DNA from: Maribacter halichondriae
GTDB taxonomy: Bacteria > Bacteroidota > Bacteroidia > Flavobacteriales > Flavobacteriaceae
Direction of reading: 5' to 3'
Length of the DNA stretch: 64,000 nucleotides
Assembly (NCBI RefSeq): GCF_027474825.1
Contig: NZ_CP107030.1
Location: 3,292,529 to 3,356,528 of the forward strand
The notes under the pieces are model-generated. The model was given only the letters and a program-made list of their open reading frames with translations, had not been told where the DNA came from and did no database searches. Position 1 is the stretch's first letter; the number at the start of each line of letters is the position of its first letter. Made by a program: the position numbers and the translations under genes. Below, piece by piece: positions 57,399-64,000 of this stretch.

Positions 57399-58516
57399 AT
57401 GAAGGAAGACTACTACGACATATTGGGCATCAGCAAGAATGCTACCGCCGCTGAGATCAAAAAGGCGTACCGGAAAAAGCGCTGGAATATCATCCTGATA
57501 AGAATCCTGGTGATGCGAAGGCCGAAGAAATGTTCAAAAAGGCTGCAGAGGCCTACGAGGTTTTGAGCGACCCGAATAAAAAATCGCGATATGACCAATT
57601 CGGTCACGGGGCCTTTGAAGGAGGCGGTTTTGGTGGTGGAGGCATGAATATGGATGATATCTTTAGCCAATTCGGCGATATCTTTGGCGGTGCCTTTGGT
57701 GGCGGAGGATTCAGTGGCTTCGGAGGATTCGGGGGCGGTGGTCAACGCCGGGTGAAAGGCAGTAATCTTAGAATTCGGGTAAACCTGACTTTGGAAGAAG
57801 TTGCCAATGGTGTCGAGAAAAAGGTCAAAGTACGCCGAAAGGTTCAGGCCGATGGTGTTACCTATAAGACGTGTTCGACCTGTAACGGCCGAGGGCAGGT
57901 AACCAAGATCACCAATACGATTTTAGGAAGAATGCAAACGGCCGCGACCTGTAGTACGTGTGGTGGGAGTGGACAAATCTTGGACAAGCGACCTAACGAT
58001 GCCGATGCCCAAGGCCTTAAGGTAGAGGAAGAAACGGTTTCCATTAAGATTCCTGCAGGTGTTGAAGATGGTATGCAGTTAAAAGTGCCCAATAAAGGAA
58101 ATGGGGCCCCTGGCAATGGGGTCCCCGGCGATTTATTGGTGGCCATAGAGACCAAAGATCACGAAACCCTGAAAAGGGAAGGAGATAATTTGCATTACGA
58201 TCTATATGTCAGTATTTCTGAAGCGGTACTGGGTACTTCAAAGGAAATCGATGCTGTCGGTGGCAAGGTGCGCATAAAATTGGAACCGGGTATTCAATCG
58301 GGTAAAATATTGCGCCTACGGGGTAAGGGAATATCAAGTCTAAACGGATATGGTAGCGGAGATTTACTGGTACACGTCAATGTTTGGACGCCCAAAGAGC
58401 TTAACAAAGAACAAAAGGATTTTTTCGAGCGCATGAACGGTGATGGCAATTTTGAACCAAAACCTGAAAAGTCCGATAAATCGTTCTTTGAAAAGGTAAA
58501 GGATATGTTCTCATAA
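57399..58516 (+). CDS. dnaJ: Chaperone DnaJ, apparent frameshift at codon 26-27; reduced zinc domain
   Basis: About 372 residues after correction. The J domain starts MKEDYYDILGISKNATAAEI, KKAYRK; five As at 57474-57478 should be six, restoring KALEYHPDKNPGDAKAEEMF with the HPD motif. Then a Gly/Phe-rich linker (FGGGGMNMDDIFSQFGDIFG), and a zinc region with only two CxxCxGxG motifs (CSTCNGRG, CSTCGGSG) instead of four. The C-terminal peptide-binding domains are VSIKIPAGVEDGMQLKV and KIDAVGGKVRIKL-like (KEIDAVGGKVRIKL). It ends KVKDMFS. The annotated frame starting at 57530 would lose the whole J domain. Confidence 0.93.
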
Positions 58517-58629
58517 CGAGAATTTTCAGTATCCTTTGGATTTACTATTTGGTTTTTAAATAAAAAACGTATATTTGATTTTAATATTGGGAAACCGATA
58601 TTAATTTTCTTTTTCATAGCAATTTTTTT

Positions 58630-58668
58630 CCCATCCTTAATCTAATTGAGGGTGGGTTTTGTTTTTTA
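58630..58668 (+). terminator. Terminator of the grpE-dnaJ operon
   Basis: CCCATCCTTAAT (58630-58641) and ATTGAGGGTGGG (58645-58656) form a 12-bp stem with two G-T pairs, then TTTTGTTTTTT. Confidence 0.85.
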
Positions 58669-58677
58669 GTGGATCCA

Positions 58678-58742
58678 CGTTTTGAAAGACCGAAGGTCGA
58701 AGCAAAGCGGCCGGATGAACTAACCCCGCCGTAGGGCGGGGT
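58678..58742. repeat. Intergenic repeat, copy 1
   Basis: 65-bp unit beginning CGTTTTGAAAGACCGAAGGT, with GATGAACTAACCC then the perfect hairpin ACCCCGCC-GTAG-GGCGGGGT. It recurs 108 bp later. Translated on the minus strand it gives RPTAGLVHPAALLRPSVFQN, an intergenic-repeat peptide I remember from related genomes, so it is probably a dispersed REP-like family and not a gene. Confidence 0.65.
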
Positions 58743-58785
58743 CTTAACGTATCGACGGGCGGGTTTTGTCGTGGTCTTTCTTCCC

Positions 58786-58850
58786 CGTTTTGAAAGACCG
58801 AAGGTGGAAGCAAAGTGACCTGATGAACTAACCCTGCTGTAGGACGAGGT
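58786..58850. repeat. Intergenic repeat, copy 2
   Basis: Second copy of the same unit, with several substitutions. Its hairpin (ACCCTGCT-GTAG-GACGAGGT) has lost part of its pairing, so this copy is decaying. Together with copy 1 it fills the 440-bp gap between dnaJ and the ABC operon. Confidence 0.65.
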
Positions 58851-58934
58851 GTTGAGGCGATGGTGATGGTTTGTTTTTGTGAAACTATTTCTCCTGAATT
58901 CCCTCTAAATACCAAGTAATATTGGGCATTTCTC

Positions 58935-58942
58935 TATCTTTG
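58935..58942 (+). promoter_or_regulatory. Candidate -7 box of the NatAB-like operon
   Basis: TATCTTTG fits TAnnTTTG, 14 bases before the ATG at 58957. No -33 element at normal spacing. Confidence 0.35.
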
Positions 58943-58956
58943 AAAAAATTGCCTGC

Positions 58957-59892
58957 ATGAACAATATTTTGGTCACGAATGGGGTCACCAAACGTTTTGG
59001 AAACTATACCGCCCTCAATAACGTTTCCTTAGAAATACCTAGAAATAGCATATACGGACTTTTAGGTCCAAATGGGGCCGGTAAGACCACTCTTATCCGT
59101 ATTATCAATCAAATTACCTTTCCTGATAGCGGTACTGTATTTTTTGATGGCGAGCCTTTAAGGCCCAACGATATCTCGAATATTGGATACTTGCCCGAAG
59201 AACGAGGCCTCTACAAAAGTATGAAGGTAGGAGAGCAGGCTTTGTATCTGGCGCAGTTGAAGGGACTAAGCAAGATAGAAGCCAAAAAACGCTTAAAATT
59301 TTGGTTCGACCGTTTTGAAATAGGTGACTGGTGGAACAAGAAAATTCAGGAACTGTCAAAGGGCATGGCCCAAAAAATCCAGTTTATCGTCACAGTGCTG
59401 CACGAACCTAAACTTTTGATTTTTGATGAACCCTTTAGTGGTTTCGACCCCATAAATGCCAATATTATCAAAGACGAGATCTTGAAACTAAAAGATCAGG
59501 GCACCTCGATTATTTTTTCTACCCATAGAATGGAGTCGGTCGAAGAACTTTGTGAATACATTGCGCTGCTACATCAATCTGAAAAAATATTGGACGGTAA
59601 ACTATCCGATATCAAGAAGGCATACAAAAACAATATTTTTAAAGTGGGGCTTGAGGTCGAGCAAGGTGAAATACTTTTAAAGGAATTGTCGGATACTTTT
59701 GAAATTTCGTCTTCTACATACACCGCGAATGAAAGGCAATTGGATTTTACGCTACAATTGCCGAACAACGATACCCGAAACGTATTGCAGTATTTATCGA
59801 GTAAGGGAAATGTGAACCAATTCTTGGAAACCGTACCCTCGGCCAACGAAATTTTTATTCGAACCGTTAAAAACAAAGGCACCTATGAATAA
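58957..59892 (+). CDS. ABC transporter ATP-binding protein, NatA-like
   Basis: 311 residues. Walker A GPNGAGKTTLIR, Q-loop region GYLPEERGLYKSMKVGEQ, signature ELSKGMAQKIQFI (LSKGM variant), Walker B LLIFDEPFSGFDPINA, and switch His in STHRMESVEEL. The C-terminal 80 residues are a DUF4162-type extension. The 3' end overlaps the permease start by eight bases. NatA-type proteins power export of sodium or small drugs. Confidence 0.92.
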   Translation: MNNILVTNGVTKRFGNYTALNNVSLEIPRNSIYGLLGPNGAGKTTLIRIINQITFPDSGTVFFDGEPLRPNDISNIGYLPEERGLYKSMKVGEQALYLAQLKGLSKIEAKKRLKFWFDRFEIGDWWNKKIQELSKGMAQKIQFIVTVLHEPKLLIFDEPFSGFDPINANIIKDEILKLKDQGTSIIFSTHRMESVEELCEYIALLHQSEKILDGKLSDIKKAYKNNIFKVGLEVEQGEILLKELSDTFEISSSTYTANERQLDFTLQLPNNDTRNVLQYLSSKGNVNQFLETVPSANEIFIRTVKNKGTYE

Positions 59893-61216
59893 ACTGCCAT
59901 TGATCATAAAAAGGAGTATTTGGCCAAGGTACGCAACAAGTCGTTCGTGATCATGACGTTTTTGAGTCCTATTTTAATGGTCGGTATGATCGTGTTGATT
60001 GCCTTTTTGACCAAGGTGAACGATAATGAGCGGCGGGTCATCGTAGTTCTGAACGAGAGTGATTATTTTTCCAATGACTTCAATTCTACCGAAAGAACAT
60101 CATATATCAATTTTGAGGATATTTCCTTAGAGGCTGCCAAAGACTCCGTAGCCAGTCTAGGCTATAGCGGTCTTTTATATATTCCCGATGAAAAAGATTT
60201 GGAGAAAGTAGCGGGCCGTTCGTTCTTTTATACCAAAGATGCCCCGAATACCGGGGTACTCGATAATTTGGAAGATACCTTTCGTGATAGGCTAAGGCAA
60301 CGCAGATTACAAGAGTTAGGGGTTTCTGAGAAAGAGTTTGCCTCGATGGACAAGAGTTTCGAAATCAACACGGCTACCTTCGAAGGCGAACAGAATCTCA
60401 AGGGCATCAATGAAATAAAAGCTGCAATAGGTGGGGGTTTCGGGTATCTGATTATGATGTTCATCATTATTTATGGCGGTTTCGTCATGCGAAGTGTCAT
60501 CGAAGAAAAAACGAGTCGCATTATCGAGGTCATCATCTCGTCGGTAAAGCCTTTTCAATTGATGTTGGGCAAGATTATCGGTACTTCCTTGGCGGGCATC
60601 ACGCAATTTGCGATTTGGATTGTTTCCGCCGGAGTGCTGATGATCGTAGCTTTCGCCATATTTGATATAGACCCTAGTGGTATATCCCCAAGCGGCGGGG
60701 TAGGTTCGGGTATCGGGGTGGCACCTCCGATGCCTGATGCAAATCAGACACTGAATTTATACGCACAAGAAATATTTAAGATTCCGTGGTTGATGCTGAT
60801 CACTTTTTTTATCATTTATTTCATTTTGGGGTACTTGATCTATAGCTCGATTTATGCTGCCATCGGCGCTGCAGTTGATAACGAAACTGATACACAACAG
60901 TTTATATTTCCTATTATTCTGCCGTTGATGTTGGCCATTTATGTGGGTTTCTTTTCGGTATTTAACAACCCACATGGCCCTATAGCGGTGGGTTTTTCGT
61001 TGTTCCCATTAACTTCACCAATTGTTATGCTGATGCGGCTGCCCGGGGTGTTGGTGAAGACGGTGTACCCATTTGGCAATTGGCGACCTCTATTTTGTTG
61101 TTAATCTGTACCTTTATAGGTATTGTTTGGTTGGCTGCCAAAATTTATAGGGTAGGCATTTTGATGTATGGAAAAAACCGAGCTATAAAGAACTGTTCAA
61201 ATGGTTAAGATATTGA
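59885..61216 (+). CDS. ABC-2 permease, NatB-like, with three apparent frameshifts
   Basis: About 443 residues after correction. The expected start MNKLPLIIKREYLAKVRNKS begins at 59885, but a base is missing at about 59913 (AAGG-AGT). The main open part reads SFVIMTFLSPILMVGMIVLI to LMRLPG; another base is missing at about 61045, after which GVGEDGVPIWQLATSILLLI continues, and A6 at 61172-61177 should be A7 to give YGKKPSYKELFKWLRY and the stop at 61214-61216. Membrane helices: one near the N-terminus, five in the C-terminal half, with a large periplasmic loop between. Three hits in one gene make true decay possible, but all are in homopolymers. Confidence 0.83.
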
Positions 61217-61217
61217 T

Positions 61218-62123
61218 ATGGATAATTTGAGCGACATTGGGGATGCAATAAAAAGCTTTCTAAATACCAGTATATTAGATAGCAATGATATTCATATCAA
61301 TGTAGGCACTTTGATTACTATCATACTTGCACTGGTAGTGGTCTCATTTATCCTTAGGGTTATCAATAGAATCGTAACCAAAAAGCTTCCGCTCGAGGAT
61401 AAAAATAAATTTATAAGCGTCTTCAACTTCCTGAGATACCTGCTTTATATTTTTGTAGTGGTCATCGTGCTGCATTCCTCAGGGGTCAACCTTACCGTGC
61501 TTCTTACCGCATCTGCCGCTTTGTTCGTAGGTTTGGGCTTTGCCTTGCAATATCTTTTTCAGGATATTATTTCAGGGGTCTTGATGATTATGGACCAATC
61601 GCTTCATGTTGGCGATATCATCGAGGTGGATGGAAAAGTGGGTCGTGTCTTTGAAATTCGCCTTCGTACCACTCGTGCCTTGACTCGGGATGATAAGGTT
61701 ATCGTAATCCCCAACCATATATTTTTGACGGATAGTATTTACAATTATACTCAAAACCACAAGACGACTCGCGAAAGTGTAAAAGTAGGCGTGGCCTATG
61801 GCAGTGATGTAACAAAGGTCACCCAAATCTTAGAGGAGGTCGTCAGCGACCAGCGAGGAATACTTAAAAGTCCAAAACCATTTGTTCAATTCGATGATTT
61901 TGGCGATTCGGCATTATTGTTTTCGGTTCATTTCTATATTACCGATAGTTTTGGGGATCCGAGGATTAAAAGCGAAGTACGCTATAAAATCGATGCTGAA
62001 TTCCGTAAAAATGCCGTTACCATACCTTTCCCGCAACGAGATGTTCATATTTTTCAACCGAGACCCTTTGAACACAGTAATGTCACTAAAACGGACCAGG
62101 AATGGGGATTAGCAGACGACTAG
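61218..62123 (+). CDS. MscS family mechanosensitive channel
   Basis: 301 residues, one base after the permease. Three membrane helices: the pore helix is LLTASAALFVGLGFALQYLF followed by QDIISGVLMIMDQSL, then the beta domain HVGDIIEVDGKVGRVFEIRL, IPNHIFLTDSIYNYTQNHKT. C-terminal alpha/beta domain with VGVAYGSDVTKVTQILEEVV. Different from the homolog at 39397. Its 3' end overlaps the next gene by 22 bases. Confidence 0.93.
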   Translation: MDNLSDIGDAIKSFLNTSILDSNDIHINVGTLITIILALVVVSFILRVINRIVTKKLPLEDKNKFISVFNFLRYLLYIFVVVIVLHSSGVNLTVLLTASAALFVGLGFALQYLFQDIISGVLMIMDQSLHVGDIIEVDGKVGRVFEIRLRTTRALTRDDKVIVIPNHIFLTDSIYNYTQNHKTTRESVKVGVAYGSDVTKVTQILEEVVSDQRGILKSPKPFVQFDDFGDSALLFSVHFYITDSFGDPRIKSEVRYKIDAEFRKNAVTIPFPQRDVHIFQPRPFEHSNVTKTDQEWGLADD

Positions 62124-62986
62124 GTATCATTTGGTCCGTTGGTATTTTCTTTATTATGGGTTGGTGCAATGCCCAGACTCCTGATGTATTCCGTCTCGAA
62201 TACATGTTGATGCCAAGAAATGATGCAGGGGCTAAGTTATCTCGAATTAAGCTTGTGGCGAACATGCCCATCAAGGTTCGAGACTCGAACAATATCATTA
62301 TTGGGGGCGAATACAACCGTTTGGCCTATGATTTGCAACGTGACGATATTGTAGTCGGGGCAGAAGGATTGAATTTTTTTCATCTCATCGATTTGAATTT
62401 GGCGTATGTAATGAAGTATAACCAAGATTGGCGATTTGTTGGTGTGTTGACACCGCGATTGGCATCTACGTTGACAAATCCTCTAGAGAATGGAGATTTT
62501 TCAATAAATGCGACAATAGGCGCTTTTAGAGATCGACAAAAAATTGCCAAACCGGATCGTCTCGTTTTGGGTATTGTCTATAATTCGACCGTGGCACTAA
62601 GAATTCCATTGCCAGTAGTGTATTATGAGAAACGCTTTCATCCCAATTGGACATATGTGGTCGGTGTACCCAAAACCGGAATGAAATTCCATTTTAAGGA
62701 ACGTAATATCATTCAGACCGAATTTATTTTGGACGGCTATTTCGTGAACCTTCAAAATAGTACGGTGCTGCCGGATGCAGGTTTTGCCTCATCAATATCG
62801 TCGTCAGCGGCCTTGGTCACTTTAGGATATTCCTATAATTTGAATAAGGCCATGTCGCTTTATATGTTTGCGGGGCATACGTTATTTCAAAGTGGGGTCT
62901 TGAGGGATAGCGATAGAAATGATATTTTTACATTGAACGATAAGGCCAGCTTTTACTTTAGAACTGGATTTAGAATAGGACTTTAA
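62102..62986 (+). CDS. DUF6268 family outer-membrane protein
   Basis: 294 residues. Signal peptide 1-24 (MGWCNAQ). Beta-strand rich chain with alternating aromatics: FRLEYMLMPRNDAG, IIIGGEYNRLAYDL, FFHLIDLNLAYVMKYNQDWR, LGYSYNLNKAMSLYMFAGHT and the terminal FYFRTGFRIGL, consistent with an outer-membrane beta-barrel. I judge it close to DUF6268 but no function is known. The 22-base overlap with the MscS gene suggests coupling. Confidence 0.75.
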   Translation: MGISRRLGIIWSVGIFFIMGWCNAQTPDVFRLEYMLMPRNDAGAKLSRIKLVANMPIKVRDSNNIIIGGEYNRLAYDLQRDDIVVGAEGLNFFHLIDLNLAYVMKYNQDWRFVGVLTPRLASTLTNPLENGDFSINATIGAFRDRQKIAKPDRLVLGIVYNSTVALRIPLPVVYYEKRFHPNWTYVVGVPKTGMKFHFKERNIIQTEFILDGYFVNLQNSTVLPDAGFASSISSSAALVTLGYSYNLNKAMSLYMFAGHTLFQSGVLRDSDRNDIFTLNDKASFYFRTGFRIGL

Positions 62987-62996
62987 AAAGAAGATT

Positions 62997-64000
62997 ATGC
63001 CTAAAATATTGATTATTGAGGATGAATCGGCGATTCGCAGGGTATTGGTAAAAATACTTTCTGAGGAAAACGATACCTATGACGTTGAGGAAGCGGAAGA
63101 TGGATTAAAAGGCCTTGAGGCCGTAAAGAACAATGATTATGATTTGGTACTCTGCGACATAAAGATGCCCAAAATGGATGGGGTTGAGGTCTTAGAAGCC
63201 GCAAGAAAAATCAAGCCCGAGGTTCCATTCATTATGATTTCAGGTCATGGGGATCTCGATACGGCAGTAAACACCATGCGCTTAGGGGCATTCGATTATA
63301 TATCGAAACCTCCTGATTTAAATCGATTGCTGACTACCGTGCGCAACGCGCTCGACCGTAAAGAGCTTGTGGTCGAGAACAAAATCCTCAAGAAAAAGTC
63401 AGTAAGAACTATGAAATGGTGGGCGAAAGCGAAGCGATCAGCAATATTAAGGATATGATAGAAAAGGTGGCCCCTACCGATGCACGAGTACTTATAACGG
63501 GCTCAAACGGTACCGGAAAAGAACTGGTGGCCCATTGGATCCATGAAAAAAGCCATCGCCACTCCGCTCCGTTTATCGAAGTGAATTGCGCGGCAATTCC
63601 GTCAGAATTGATAGAAAGTGAACTTTTCGGCCATGTTAAAGGGGCATTTACGTCGGCGGTTAGAGACAGGGCCGGTAAGTTCGAAGCGGCGAACAAAGGC
63701 ACGATTTTTCTGGATGAAATTGGTGATATGAGCCTCTCGGCCCAGGCCAAAGTATTGCGCGCACTACAAGAAAGTAAAATTTCTAGAGTAGGCACTGATA
63801 AGGATATCAAAGTAGATGTTCGCGTCGTGGCGGCTACCAACAAAGACTTGCAAAAAGAGATCGAGGAAGGTAAATTTCGTGAAGACCTATACCATCGATT
63901 GGCGGTCATTTTGATAAAGGTCCCCGCTTTGAACGATAGACGTGATGATATACCTATTTTGATCAATCACTTTGCCGATAAAATAACATCTGAGCAGGGT
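62997..64000 (+). CDS. Sigma-54-dependent response regulator (NtrC family), apparent frameshift, cut by window end
   Basis: Receiver domain first (KILIIEDESAIRRVLVKILS, phospho-Asp in VLCDIKMPKMDG, Lys in YISKPPD), residues 1-120. Five As at 63393-63397 should be six; then NKILKKKVSKNYEMVGESEA leads into the AAA+ domain: Walker A GSNGTGKELVA, ELFGHVKGAFTSA, Walker B GTIFLDEIGDM, and DIKVDVRVVAATNKDL. The sigma-54 contact loop is GAFTSA rather than GAFTGA, a Ser seen in other Bacteroidota. It starts 10 bases after the DUF6268 gene. The DNA-binding end lies beyond the window. Confidence 0.92.

Noticed and set aside
57399..57540. Programmed ribosomal frameshift in dnaJ
   Set aside because: No known case, no slippery heptamer with stimulatory hairpin, and the same defect type recurs in a dozen unrelated genes.
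58637..58915. Minus-strand open frame of 92 codons with repeated PTAGLVH segments
   Set aside because: It is the translation of the two intergenic repeats and the dnaJ terminator; no start signal or family support.
1..64000. tRNA, rRNA or CRISPR features
   Set aside because: I saw no TPsiC-type arms with cloverleaf context, no rRNA-like blocks and no regularly spaced direct repeats outside the protein repeats.

Overview
The window is chromosomal DNA from a marine-type member of the Flavobacteriaceae (Bacteroidota). Evidence for this is a SusC/SusD pair, a type II plus type III glutamine synthetase pair, a fused IcmF-type acyl-CoA mutase, DUF4920, DUF4197, DUF1684 and DUF6268 proteins, TAnnTTTG-type promoter boxes with few Shine-Dalgarno sites, and a GAFTSA-type sigma-54 activator. 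I see no rRNA, tRNA, CRISPR array or prophage.

Layout. 1-3.8 kb: tandem array of three paralogous exported proteins with a carboxypeptidase-regulatory-like domain; the intergenic DNA is duplicated with the genes. 3.9-7.3 kb: divergent glutamine synthetases GSII and GSIII. 7.8-13.9 kb: a curli (functional amyloid) locus with a large curlin-repeat subunit, a minor curlin-like protein, a CsgE with a CsgH-like N-terminal extension, CsgF, a CsgG with an added C-terminal beta-barrel, and a beta-propeller lipoprotein. 14-21.6 kb: AIR-synthase-like protein, exported Rieske lipoprotein, ApbE, a small ABC system, prfA, pyrF and a hydrolase. 21.7-29.8 kb: lipoprotein, SusD, SusC and a membrane-anchored AraC-type regulator; a duplicated ~200-bp element lies between regulator and susC. 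30-43 kb: DUF4197, PurU, IcmF, an Lrp-type regulator, a membrane-anchored HTH regulator, a sodium/amino-acid symporter, MscS, an esterase-like protein, a DJ-1 lipoprotein and DUF1684. 43.2-46.4 kb: nitrogen operon glnB-amt-porin with two palindromic operator candidates. 46.4-54.2 kb: CrcB, small membrane proteins, a MazG-like protein, a 161-bp MITE, a DUF885 protein, a GT-C glycosyltransferase, a methyltransferase and IlvE. 54.3-64 kb: DUF4920, MnmD, an epimerase-like protein, grpE-dnaJ, a tandem intergenic repeat, a NatAB-like ABC exporter, MscS, DUF6268 and a sigma-54 response regulator cut by the window end.

Major caveat: I find about 15 single-base frameshifts in 13 genes, nearly all a missing base in a homopolymer, including in dnaJ, pyrF, the P-II gene and a purM-like gene. 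This looks like homopolymer sequencing error, not gene decay. I annotate those genes across their full span as CDS and note each break.

The most distinctive system is the curli locus, whose secretion parts carry Bacteroidota-style domain additions. Next are the palindrome-controlled nitrogen-uptake promoter and the duplicated structured element upstream of susC.
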